From positions 2,267,148 through 2,331,147 of the forward strand of contig CP136496.1 in assembly GCA_032768795.1 (NCBI GenBank): a stretch of 64,000 bases of DNA. Direction: 5' to 3'. Source of the DNA: Tremella fuciformis (taxonomy: Eukaryota; Basidiomycota; Tremellomycetes; Tremellales; Tremellaceae). Both the position numbers and the translations under genes were made by a program. Positions 23,299 through 32,926 of the stretch are shown here, in pieces. Position 1 is the stretch's first letter. Each line of letters starts with the position of its first letter. The notes beneath the pieces were generated by a model. It ran no database searches, was not told the origin of the DNA, and saw nothing but the letters and a program-made list of their open reading frames with translations.

Positions 23299-25063
23299 CT
23301 AGTAGATGTAGCGGAAACGAGCATTCTCCTTGTCGGTCTGGTCGTGCCATTCATCGAGCAAAGTGTGTTCCTCAGCCTCGGCGGGGTGTTCGGCAAGATA
23401 TTTCTCTTTGCGTCGGTTCAAAACTCGCACATTAATATAGTAAACACCGATTAGCTGTGATCAACACATTTTCCTTCGTGCAAATCATGTAGGTAATACT
23501 CACTGCCGTGGCGACGCAGTAGCTGACCAACATGGCAATGATACCCCCAGTGTATTTCGGTGCTTGTTTAGCCAAAAAGGTCTGCGGAGCGCTGGACGTC
23601 AGCGAGGCTTGACATGGCAGGCCGACCTACACGAGCTGCCCGACGAGGTAGCCACAATAGGCGACACCGTATACAATTGTCTTTTTGGTGTACCCACCCG
23701 TGTTGGCGTTGACGAGGGAGAGGACGACGACGTATGGCGCCCAATAACAGTAGATGAGATAGATACCGGCGAGGCTGCCAGAGACGTTGCTTCTGGGAAC
23801 GACGACGAGGACGATGTTGGCCGCAATGGCGATTAAACACCACCCAATGGCCACGAAGCATCGTTGCTGAGACTTGAAGGCCATGAACGCGGCGATAAGC
23901 GTGGAGACCATACTGATCATGCCGGTAGGAATGTTCAACAGCAGGGTATTGGCGGAGGAGAAGCCGAGACCGTTGATAATGATACTGTTGAAGGTCCCAA
24001 TGCCAGAGTCTTCGGTCAGCGCTGTGCCACCGGGCATAGACTGCAGTCGAAGTAGAAGAGGCGCGCAGAACACTTACTGGGGATGGCGAGAGCCATGTTA
24101 ATGAAGAAGACCAACCAGGTCCGCAGATCGAGTACAGCCTCTTTGACATGGTAGCCCTTGAATACCTTGTTCTCCACACCCGTGCGGTTGCGAGCCAGTC
24201 TTTGGGTCGCGATGACTCGTTGTCGGAGAGTCAACCACCGGGCTGAGGTGGGCGAATTGGGTAAGAAAGCCATCATGAGGCATCCCCAGGCCAAGGTTAT
24301 GGCTCCGATCATGAGATACTGAGCACGCCAGCGTTGGAGGGCGGTGACGTGCGAAGCCGCGAAAGAGAGGAGACCGTTGACTACAGAAGAGAACGTGTTG
24401 TAGGTGAAAGCGACACGGAACACTTGCTCTCGTCTGTTGTACCAGGGAAGTAATGATCAGGGAGGCGGCCTGCTGTCAGTGACGATGGGCAATGAGACTC
24501 ACAGTAAAGGTTATGGACTCGAATAGACCCAGGATGAACCGAACGGCGTAGAGACCATGGTAGTTCTGACAAGCGGCGTGACACATGGAGATTATGCCCC
24601 ATATAATGACGTTGCCAGCAAAGACGGTTCCTGGGGGGAACTTCTGGAAAAAGAACAAGGCGGGAAAGACGAAAGCAAGCTGTCCGAAGTATGTGATCGA
24701 AGAAGACCACGAGTACTGCTGCCCGACCAGGTGGAGATCGGTGCGGAGACCGATTACCGCAGCGGTACCGATGGCGACCTTGTCGACGGCGCCCATCCTG
24801 CTGTCAACGGTCTGTAGATCAAGTCTCACTCACGTAAGAGCGAAAGCCATCAAGGGCAGGACAATCATATCGGCTTTTCGGAGTACTTTCTTCTCCTCTT
24901 CTTCAGTCCAAGGCGCAAGCAGCTCGGCAGCATCTGGACGTTCGGCAATGGAGGCTATGAAACGACCGGCCACATCGTCCGCCTTCCCGACATGCTCGTT
25001 CCGATCGACGGCAGGTAGTTCTTTGACGTCGGCCATGTCTTTCTCGGGATGAACCTGGGACAT
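23299..25063 (-). CDS. MFS transporter, Dal5/allantoate-type anion symporter, apparently frameshifted
   Basis: Exons by splice signals: 25063-24834, 24797-24503, 24469-24078, 24009-23633, 23581-23504 and 23454-23299. Family features are DKVAIGTAAVIGLRTDLHL near the N-terminus, the WYNRREQ loop after helix 4, PRTWL-like RTWLVFF before helix 7, and a charged C-terminus. The exons total 1,528 nt, not a multiple of three. The break maps to about 24441, where TCC-CTG-G-TAC-AAC should read ...SLWYNRREQ; the conserved residues on either side lie in different frames and no alternative splice site repairs this. It is either a recent pseudogene or a two-base sequencing loss. Family members import allantoate, nicotinate, sulfonates and other small organic anions. 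Confidence 0.75.
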
Positions 25064-25284
25064 CTTGGTGAGATGCTGGATTGGGGAACACGCATCAGGT
25101 GGGTAGTCAGTTATATAAGGCTCCACTGAGATAAGGCCCGTCGGGATCGTAGGTGTGGTCGGAAACGCAACAAGCTTGACTCCTGCCGTTATGGGGCCAG
25201 AGTCGGAATCATCGGCATCGTAGGTAGCAGGAGTTTGAGATGGGAAAGTCACGTGACCACTGGTGAACGGCAACAAGGCCAATT
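25064..25284. promoter_or_regulatory. Upstream region of the Dal5-like gene
   Basis: Short stretch between the putative start codon and the first MITE-like repeat. The open frame extends through it, so a more upstream start is not excluded. Confidence 0.3.
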
Positions 25285-25923
25285 GTATTATTCCGGCAAG
25301 TAATTACATTTGCCCGGCAACTTGCTACAAGCTAATCTGACATCTAATCCGCAATTCGGCTACATTAGAAAAGCAACTCTTATACATCCAGCCAGCAACT
25401 CTTTCAATACTGCATGCATGCATCTGAGACTCGGTCAAGCTGTTGCTAGGACCTCATATATGCATAAGAAGCTGTCAGAACACCAGATCGCTTCGTGCAT
25501 GGACAGAGCTCTTTGAAGCTCTGAAATAGTGAAAGCGGTCATTAGGAAAGGGCCAAGCGGTCATTAGTGGACAAACTCAAATGCGATCAATAGTAAAGCA
25601 TCCATAGGAAGGCTAATACGTTAGGGATCGCGCTTTCTAATCAGTGTTTGGCTCGATCGCTAATCTCTGATCGCATTCGCTGATCGCTAATCGCGTTCGC
25701 TAATCGCTAATCGCTGATCGCTAATGACATTAGGTTAGCGATCGGCGCTCGTATTGCTTCTTTGCGAGCGATTAGCAATGCATAGTAATCATTGAGAGAG
25801 GCTTCAATCACCCTCCTAATCACACGCATGGATAACACATATCAGGAAAGTTGCTGGCTAGATGGGGTGTTAGGTATTACAAAGTTGCCGGTGAAATGGT
25901 ATTAGTTGCCGGTAAATCCATAC
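25285..25923 (+). mobile_element. MITE-like repeat with terminal inverted repeats, copy 1
   Basis: The left terminus (25285-25322) and the reverse complement of the right terminus (25883-25923) share GTAT...CCGGCAA.TAAT..CATTT...CCGGCAACT, an imperfect inverted repeat of about 40 bp. The interior has no ORF. It contains clustered TCGCTAATCGC/TGATCGC motifs at 25640-25780 on both strands. A second copy follows directly (25950 onward). Confidence 0.65.
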
Positions 25924-26043
25924 ACGCCGGCAACAAGTGGATGCCAATTGTATTATTCCGGCAAGTAATTACATTTGCCCGGCAACTTGCTACAAGCTAA
26001 TCTGACATCTAATCCGCAATTCGGCTACATTAGAAAAGCAACT

Positions 26044-26577
26044 TGTCATGAATCAACACTTAGGAGAAATAGTATTAGTATCAGGATCCAAGAAATAGAG
26101 TAAAGTCCGGACCTTAAGGGTAACAGTCGTAGAAGCTGCACAGAAGTTGCTCAGCACCTGCACAGCATCTGCTTAGAACCTGCGTAGCACTTACTTAGAA
26201 CTTACTTAGCACTTGCTTAGAACCTGCTCAGCACCTGCGTAGCACCTGCTCAGCACCATTCGTAGAATCTGCCCAGCGCTCTGGGTGGCAAATTCATAGT
26301 TCTTAGCAATCTGGTGAAAGGGATATAAGCAGGCCTGTTTGCCGCTGAAGACCTTTTCCCCAGTTATGGATCAAAAGTCATTCCCTTGTCTCTCTTCCTA
26401 GTCCCAGTCCCCCAGTCCTCCAGACCACGTCCAGTGCAACCCTGCGCCATCATTCTGTTACACAGAGAGGCAAGACAGCAGACAAGCCAGAGACTAGTCA
26501 TTCCAGTTCCAGTCCAGTTTGCCACTCACAGTAGTGCGCTTCCAGTCAAGTCCTGCCTAGCTTTAGCTCCATCCGTC
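26044..26577 (+). repeat. Left LTR of element 2, first part
   Basis: Matches 37858-38391. The remaining 39 bp of this LTR are at 32709-32747, beyond the nested element. Contains short tandem repeats of CTTAGAACCTGC / CTCAGCACCTGC type at about 26140-26260. Confidence 0.92.
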
Positions 26578-27101
26578 TGTCACGCTGGGGTCGGATGTAC
26601 GAGGAGTGACCTTGAGGGTTGAGGGGGTAGTCTCTGACTTGTCTGAGCGAGAGTGACTGAGGGTACTGAGGTTGTTGGGTTGGAACCAACTGTGTGACTT
26701 TGTACAAGGAAGTACAAGATACATCGCTGAAGAAGAAAAGCAATGTCAAACGAACTACAGGGTTTATATAGTCTACCTAGAGAAAATTACCTATATCACT
26801 GATATAGATTCGCCCGAAATCTCTATCTATTCTCATCATATCTCTCATATTTGCACGCTCTGCTCTGATGCCTTGTGATCTCCTATTCTCCTATATTCTC
26901 TTCTATTCTCATGCTCTAACAATGAGAATATAGGATATTCTCTATGAGACCGGTCTAGTTCTCTATGAGGATATGTTAGTTCTCTATGAGATATACTAGT
27001 TCTCAGTGAGAGTATGCTAGTTCTCAGTGAGAATATGCTAGTTCTCTGCGAGAATAGGCTAGTTCTCGTTGAGAATATAGCTTTTATTGCGAGTCATGAC
27101 A
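26578..27101 (-). repeat. 3' LTR of element 3
   Basis: 524 bp, same as 32180-32703. It holds a run of about seven imperfect ~22-26 bp repeats centred on TTCTC...GAGAA at about 26925-27075, each locally palindromic. Confidence 0.93.
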
Positions 27102-27113
27102 GGAGCTCCCCCT

Positions 27114-30100
27114 CTAAGGGCGAAGTCCTCTGAGCCTGGATGATCTGCGTTCAGATCTTTTGGTGTTTGTTGAAGTCTGGCGGTGTGCTCTGGATGGAGG
27201 GAAATGGTGTTGGGGATCCTTGAGGTGTTGTCGATGGAATTTGTTGTAGGCCGTGGTGTCATGGACGTTTTCCCATGGTTCCCATGAGTTGTGGGCGCTT
27301 GAATAGTCTTTCCAGCTGACAAGGTAGTCATAACCGTTGTCTGGGCTGATTCGAGAGTCAAGGATTCTGTCAATGATGTATTCTTCTTGTCCATTGACTT
27401 CAATGCGTGGAGGTGGATCCTGTGGTTGCTGAGGATGTCCGTGGCGCATTGGTTCCAGAAGGTTGACGTGGAAGACTGGGTGAATGTTCATGGATGGTGG
27501 GAGGTCCAACTTAAATGCGAGAGGAGAGGATGTGGCCTCAATGATCTTGAACGGTCCAAGCATCCTTTGGTCGAGCTTGAGTGAGGGTCGAAGTGTTTGT
27601 ATGTTCCTTCGATTCAGGAAGACCTGATCTCCTACTTTGAAGAGTGGTTGATCCTTGGCCTGGATTTCTTTGATTTTTCGATTATAGAACTTGGTGTAAT
27701 GCTCTTGGGCGGCCTTGATATTATCGGAGAGCTGTTGGTGCAAGGAGTGTAACTTTTCGAGGTGTGTCTGTGCTGCAGGAACCAATGATGTTGGAGGTGT
27801 TGTGGGATCATTTGGGTGGTACCCATAGTTGGCTTCAAAAGGAGTGAACTTGGTTGACGAGTGGACCGAGTTGTTGTAGCTGTATTCTGCCAGGTCCAAA
27901 AGGGATGACCAGTTGGCTTGGTCATAGTCACAAAATGACCGAAGGTAGTGTTCCAGAACTTGATTGACTCGTTCTGTTTGTCCATCGGATTGCGGATGAA
28001 AGGCCGTAGAGAAGTTTGGTGTAATGCCTAGTCCTTTGACAAATGACTTCCAGAATTGCGAGTTGAAGATTGATCCGCGGTCGGAAACAATGTTGTGGGG
28101 AAGTCCATGAAGTCTCCAAATGTTTTGTCGGAACATTGTTGCTAAGTTGGGCGCATCGAAGCCATCTTCTTTGAATGGGACAAAGTGGGCTTGTTTGGTG
28201 AAGCGGTCAACAAAGACCATAATTGAGTCGTAACCTCTCGATGACGGGAGCTTGACAATAGCATCCATAGAGATTGAGTGCCAAGGTTTGCTGGGTACTG
28301 GGAGCGGCTGAAGAGGTCCGTAGGGTTTGTGTCGAGGTATTTTGTTCCGTGCGCATGTGTGACATCCGTCCACATAGGTGTTGGTGAATTGTCGCATGCC
28401 AGGAAAGTAGTAGTGTCGAGCTAGAAGTTGATATGTCTTTTGTTGTCCAAAGTGTCCTGCGGTAGGGGTGTTATGACACTGGTGAAGTAGGTCGATTTTG
28501 AGATCCTGATTGTCTGGGACATAGACCTTTTGTTGGTATCGGATAATGTTGTCGTCAAGGCTGAAGTCTTTGATTTTTTCTTGGAGTGTGCTGGGAGCAG
28601 GTCGATCTGGATGACGCAGATAAGGCAAAAGCTCTTTAAGGATGGGGTCCTCAGGCTGAAGTTGCTCTATCTTAGTCATCAAGTCTGATTTTACTGGGAT
28701 GTTGGGAGTGTCGGTAGGTGTGAGGGCTCCAATGATGAATTGCCCGGGTTTGAGGAGTGTATGTGGAGGTGCGTCTGCGGCTCTACTCCCCCCTTGAAGG
28801 TCTGACCTCCTGGTCAGGGCATCTGGTTTGCCCATCTTTTCTCCAGGTCGGTAGTGTATCTTGAAATTGAAGTTGGCTAAGAGTTCTGCCCAACGAGCTT
28901 GTCGTCTGTTGAGCACCTTGGAGGTGGTGAAATATTCGAGGTTCTTGTGATCGGTATAGACTGTGATTTCTTTTGCTCCTTCTAGGCATGGCCGCCAGTG
29001 TTTAAATGCTTCTACAATAGCAAGCATTTCTTTGTCGTAGATCTCGTAGTTGAGTTCGGCCGGTTGGAGTTTTCGAGAGTAGTGGGCAATTGGGTGAAGT
29101 TGCTTCCCATCTATGTCGGGATGTGAGAGGACACCTGCAATAGCAAAGTCTGAGGCGTCTGTCTCCATGATGATTGGCTTTCCAGGTTGAAAGTGTTGAA
29201 GTATTGGGGCACTGGTGAAAGAGTGCTTGAGTGTATCAAAGGCGGATTGTTGTTTGTCTCCCCACACAAAGTCGACTCCCTTGCGCAGGAGGTGTGTGAG
29301 TGGTGATGTGACCTTGGAGTATGCGCTTATGAACCGTCGATAGAAATTGGCAAAGCCAAGGAAGACTTGAACATCATGTACCGATTGTGGTGGTGGCCAG
29401 TTGGTGACAGCTTCAACTTTCTGAGGGTCCATTCTGATTCCTTTGTCTGAGACAAGGTAACCGAGGAAATCAACCTCATGTTTGAAGAAGGTGCACTTTT
29501 CTGCCTTTGCCCAAAGATGGTGTTCTTGCAGTCGTTCCAAGACTTGTTTGACATGGGTAATGTGATCGTCCTTTGATTTGCTGAAGATGAGGATGTCGTC
29601 CAGGTAGACAATGACAAAGACATCCAAAAAGTCTCGAAGGACATCATTGATGAGATTCTGAAATGATGCGGGCGCATTTGTTAGCCCAAAAGGCATCACA
29701 AGGTATTCGTAGTGTCCATAGCGGGTGCGAAATGCTGTTTTCCATTCATCGCCTTTGGCAATGCGGACAAGGTTGTATGCAGCACGTAAGTCGATCTTGC
29801 TGAACCATGAGGCTCCTTGAAGGCGATCGAGTGATTCTTGAATTAACGGGAGTGGATATCGGTTTTTCCGAGTAATGCTATTGAGTTGCCGGTAGTCGAC
29901 ACATAATCTGAGGGATCCGTCTGGTTTCTTGACAAAAAGGATGGGTGAACCAGCGGGGCTTGAACTTGGTCGGATAAATCCTTTCTTGAGGTTCTCCTTG
30001 AGGTATTCGTCCAAAGCTTTGAGCTCGACCTCTGACAGACTGTAAATCGGGCCAAACTTGGGTTGGGCATTGCCCTCAAGTGTTATGGCGTGATCATAGG

Positions 30101-31094
30101 GTCCGTGGTCTGGTAGCTTGTCGGAGTTGGACTTGTTGAACACTTCAAGATGGTCGTGGAATTCTGAGGGAATGATCTCCTTGAGTTGCTGTAGGTTGAG
30201 ATCCGGGATGTCGTCATCGTCCTGTGCTGGTGTTGGATCAATGAGACCTGAGACTTGAGCCGTAGTTGTGACTCCGTAGATTGTTGCTCTCTTCACAGCT
30301 GTCCTGAATGCTGCAGCGCTGATGAGGGAGATCTTGATGGGTGACTGGGTTGGTGTAATGTTGATCGAAGAGGATGTCCCTTGTGTTGAGATTCCTTGTG
30401 TGTTTGGCGTACCTGAAGCGGTGTTGCTAGGCAGGTTACCGGCGCGCTTTCTTGAAATACTAAGTGACTGAAGAGCAGAATCTGCCCCCTCAGGTTTGTC
30501 AGACCTGATGCACTGCTCCAGGCAGTACTTGGAGGAGAAATTGATGGTCTGACCGGACCAATCAATGCTTGGGTTGTGCTGAAGAAGCCAAGGGAGCCCT
30601 AGTAGAATAGGGTATGGGCCAAGAGCTGTGATGTCAAGGGAGATGGTCTCCTCGTGACCTGGAAGGCAAAGTTTGATGGGTGCTGTGTAATGCGTGATGG
30701 CACCAGATGAAATCGGTCGGCCATCAATGACATTGAGTTCGAGTGGTGTGTCCTTGGGGAGTCGAGGGATGATGGTGCGGTTGAGAAAGCGTCGGTTGAT
30801 GAAGCTGGTTGTTGCTCCAGAATCAATGAGGGCGTATGTCTTGTATGTCGTATTGTTGTATGCCACTGTGAGTGGCAGGCAGAGATGATGTTCTGGAGTT
30901 GCTGGGAGGGTTGACGGTAGCGTTGAAGCGATGACCACAGGTTGTAGAGGATGTACCAAGTGGGTTTGCCCTGAAGAGAGCCCCAGAGACGGGGGCATGC
31001 CTAGGCCTGGGGCTTGGGGTTTTTTGACTTGTTGTCCGCTGTAGTAGCATTGACCTGGGCAGGCTGCTGGCGCTTGCGCTGAGACAAGCGGCAT
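27114..31094 (-). CDS. Pol polyprotein of element 3
   Basis: 1,326 codons. Expected to be translated by -1 frameshift from gag at the A_AAA_AAC site (31020-31026). Domains: protease (IDSGAT, ~91), reverse transcriptase (VYLDDI, ~496), RNase H (ETDASD), integrase with HHCC zinc region (C-x2-C at TCARNK) and VSDRG catalytic region, and a clear C-terminal chromodomain (YDYLVSWKDY..., WEPWENV). No internal stops. Closely related to, but distinct from, the Pol of element 2. Confidence 0.93.
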   Translation of the reverse strand: MPLVSAQAPAACPGQCYYSGQQVKKPQAPGLGMPPSLGLSSGQTHLVHPLQPVVIASTLPSTLPATPEHHLCLPLTVAYNNTTYKTYALIDSGATTSFINRRFLNRTIIPRLPKDTPLELNVIDGRPISSGAITHYTAPIKLCLPGHEETISLDITALGPYPILLGLPWLLQHNPSIDWSGQTINFSSKYCLEQCIRSDKPEGADSALQSLSISRKRAGNLPSNTASGTPNTQGISTQGTSSSINITPTQSPIKISLISAAAFRTAVKRATIYGVTTTAQVSGLIDPTPAQDDDDIPDLNLQQLKEIIPSEFHDHLEVFNKSNSDKLPDHGPYDHAITLEGNAQPKFGPIYSLSEVELKALDEYLKENLKKGFIRPSSSPAGSPILFVKKPDGSLRLCVDYRQLNSITRKNRYPLPLIQESLDRLQGASWFSKIDLRAAYNLVRIAKGDEWKTAFRTRYGHYEYLVMPFGLTNAPASFQNLINDVLRDFLDVFVIVYLDDILIFSKSKDDHITHVKQVLERLQEHHLWAKAEKCTFFKHEVDFLGYLVSDKGIRMDPQKVEAVTNWPPPQSVHDVQVFLGFANFYRRFISAYSKVTSPLTHLLRKGVDFVWGDKQQSAFDTLKHSFTSAPILQHFQPGKPIIMETDASDFAIAGVLSHPDIDGKQLHPIAHYSRKLQPAELNYEIYDKEMLAIVEAFKHWRPCLEGAKEITVYTDHKNLEYFTTSKVLNRRQARWAELLANFNFKIHYRPGEKMGKPDALTRRSDLQGGSRAADAPPHTLLKPGQFIIGALTPTDTPNIPVKSDLMTKIEQLQPEDPILKELLPYLRHPDRPAPSTLQEKIKDFSLDDNIIRYQQKVYVPDNQDLKIDLLHQCHNTPTAGHFGQQKTYQLLARHYYFPGMRQFTNTYVDGCHTCARNKIPRHKPYGPLQPLPVPSKPWHSISMDAIVKLPSSRGYDSIMVFVDRFTKQAHFVPFKEDGFDAPNLATMFRQNIWRLHGLPHNIVSDRGSIFNSQFWKSFVKGLGITPNFSTAFHPQSDGQTERVNQVLEHYLRSFCDYDQANWSSLLDLAEYSYNNSVHSSTKFTPFEANYGYHPNDPTTPPTSLVPAAQTHLEKLHSLHQQLSDNIKAAQEHYTKFYNRKIKEIQAKDQPLFKVGDQVFLNRRNIQTLRPSLKLDQRMLGPFKIIEATSSPLAFKLDLPPSMNIHPVFHVNLLEPMRHGHPQQPQDPPPRIEVNGQEEYIIDRILDSRISPDNGYDYLVSWKDYSSAHNSWEPWENVHDTTAYNKFHRQHLKDPQHHFPPSRAHRQTSTNTKRSERRSSRLRGLRP

Positions 31095-32041
31095 TCAAAG
31101 GCTTTGTGACCAGGTTTGCCACAGTACATGCAAAGATTTTCCTTGATGCGTCGATCACGTTCGGCTTGGGTGAGTGGTCCAAAGGGTGGTTGGGCTTGAG
31201 TTGCATCGATTTCCATGGGTGTTGGAGTGAATGTTGAGACTGTGGTGGCATGAGGTGTGAAGGCGGTGTTGGGCCTAGTAGCTGGGGTGATACGGTTGCC
31301 GTTGGTGACTGCAGACATGGGGCGCTGAGCCACTCCTTGAAAGCGCTGAGACAGCATTTGCGAACGTATGTTGCTGCTTGTACGTCGTCGCTGGTAAAGC
31401 AAATCGTCATATTCAATTGCTGCTGTGACCATGGCTTCGTAATCCCTGAACTTGCTTGGAGCAAGAAGTCGATCCTTGACATCATCTTTGAGTCCATCAA
31501 AGAAGTTCTGTTTCTTGGTCTCATCATTCCAGTGCACATAGGCGGCATGGTGCTGGAACTCTGTCGCATAGAGGCTTGCTGAACCTGTTTGGCGAAGGTT
31601 TCGGAGCTTGAAGCGTGATGTCTCGGCAAGGTTGGCGTCTCCAAAGTATTTCTTGAACTCGATCTGAAAGTCGTCCCATATATGAAGCCAGGTGGGCTGG
31701 TCCTCTGCCTCCATACCAAGGTAAGGCAGGACCCATCGATAAGCTTCGTCCTTGAGAAGGTTGGTGGCAAAAGCGATTCGAGTGAGATCCATAGAGTAGG
31801 TTCGAGGTTGAACTGCAAAGACCATATTGCACTTGGCCAGGAATTCCAAAGTCTGATCCTTACGACCACTGAAGGGCGGTGGATGAGAGATCTTTGGCTC
31901 TTTGACATGCTCAGGCCTGGTGGTAGCAGAGTTGACTTGAAGGGCATTGATTTGAGCTTGGAGCTGAAGGATCATGTCATGTTGAGCTTGAAGCGCCTGC
32001 TCAGCATTGATCTGAGTGTTGGGTTCTGAGGTGGCGTCCAT
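31001..32041 (-). CDS. Gag polyprotein of element 3
   Basis: 346 aa from the ATG at 32041 (the frame is open further upstream to 32155, but that part lies in the leader). Retrotransposon Gag core with YATEFQ near the middle and a CCHC knuckle (CMYCGKPGHKAFEC) near the C-terminus. It ends just after the slippery site. Confidence 0.92.
   Translation of the reverse strand: MDATSEPNTQINAEQALQAQHDMILQLQAQINALQVNSATTRPEHVKEPKISHPPPFSGRKDQTLEFLAKCNMVFAVQPRTYSMDLTRIAFATNLLKDEAYRWVLPYLGMEAEDQPTWLHIWDDFQIEFKKYFGDANLAETSRFKLRNLRQTGSASLYATEFQHHAAYVHWNDETKKQNFFDGLKDDVKDRLLAPSKFRDYEAMVTAAIEYDDLLYQRRRTSSNIRSQMLSQRFQGVAQRPMSAVTNGNRITPATRPNTAFTPHATTVSTFTPTPMEIDATQAQPPFGPLTQAERDRRIKENLCMYCGKPGHKAFECRLSQRKRQQPAQVNATTADNKSKNPKPQA
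31020..31026 (-). promoter_or_regulatory. -1 frameshift slippery site of element 3
   Basis: On the minus strand the gag frame reads TCA-AAA-AAC, a canonical A_AAA_AAC heptamer. A few bases downstream AGCCCCAG can pair with CTGGGGCT across a ~20-nt loop, giving a stem of 8 bp. Confidence 0.75.
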
Positions 32042-32168
32042 TTTGTGGGTGGCAAAAGGTGTGTGTATTGTTGAGCAAGTGTTGAACAAGGGTAGTTGTC
32101 GGATTCCAAGGGAAGGGATATCAAGGGTTGACAAGAGGAACAAGATGACAAGCAAGGACTACAAGGTG

Positions 32169-32177
32169 GCGATGTAT
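32169..32177 (-). other. Self-priming primer-binding site of element 3
   Basis: GCGATGTAT next to the 5' LTR is repeated as its complement at 32321-32329 (ATACATCGC) inside that LTR. The RNA 5' end could thus pair with the leader. A TATATAA-like box lies upstream on the minus strand near 32370. Confidence 0.55.
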
Positions 32178-32179
32178 AC

Positions 32180-32703
32180 TGTCACGCTGGGGTCGGATGT
32201 ACGAGGAGTGACCTTGAGGGTTGAGGGGGTAGTCTCTGACTTGTCTGAGCGAGAGTGACTGAGGGTACTGAGGTTGTTGGGTTGGAACCAACTGTGTGAC
32301 TTTGTACAAGGAAGTACAAGATACATCGCTGAAGAAGAAAAGCAATGTCAAACGAACTACAGGGTTTATATAGTCTACCTAGAGAAAATTACCTATATCA
32401 CTGATATAGATTCGCCCGAAATCTCTATCTATTCTCATCATATCTCTCATATTTGCACGCTCTGCTCTGATGCCTTGTGATCTCCTATTCTCCTATATTC
32501 TCTTCTATTCTCATGCTCTAACAATGAGAATATAGGATATTCTCTATGAGACCGGTCTAGTTCTCTATGAGGATATGTTAGTTCTCTATGAGATATACTA
32601 GTTCTCAGTGAGAGTATGCTAGTTCTCAGTGAGAATATGCTAGTTCTCTGCGAGAATAGGCTAGTTCTCGTTGAGAATATAGCTTTTATTGCGAGTCATG
32701 ACA
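32180..32703 (-). repeat. 5' LTR of element 3
   Basis: 524 bp, bounded by TGTCATGACTCGC and ...CAGCGTGACA on the minus strand, matching the other LTR over its whole length by eye. Confidence 0.93.
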
Positions 32704-32747
32704 CCGTCCGACAATCCGACCACCTCCCGTCCACGACAAGTACGACA

Positions 32748-32759
32748 GTATCCATAACC
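32748..32759 (+). other. Self-priming primer-binding region of element 2
   Basis: Directly after the left LTR, GTATCCATAACC contains ATCCATAAC, the complement of GTTATGGAT inside the LTR (38177-38185 in the right copy). A TATA-like ATATAA lies 34-39 bp before it (38138). Confidence 0.55.
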
Positions 32760-32926
32760 AAACCCCTCGTCCTCGCTTGTCTTGCTCCTAGTCATAGCCA
32801 ACCCTAGTCGCTCTTTACACACACTCGTTTACACCACACTCATTTACAATCAACCAAGGTACTCTTTCTTTTCAGCTTAGCTAATCAAGTAGAATCCAAA
32901 AGCGACCACACCCAAGCCGTAACATC

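Larger units (their letters stand above)
26578..32703 (-). mobile_element. Ty3/chromovirus element 3, nested in the left LTR of element 2
   Basis: 6,126 bp, minus orientation, with two 524-bp LTRs (26578-27101 and 32180-32703) that look identical. Target duplication is CCGTC (26573-26577 and 32704-32708). gag and pol are open throughout. A purine tract (on the minus strand, AGAGGGGGAGCTCC) abuts the 26578-27101 LTR, which is therefore the 3' LTR. Confidence 0.95.

Noticed and set aside
25640..25790. Possible CRISPR-like array (repeated TCGCTAATCGC)
   Set aside because: Units are overlapping, lack unique spacers, and the host is a fungus; part of the MITE-like repeat.
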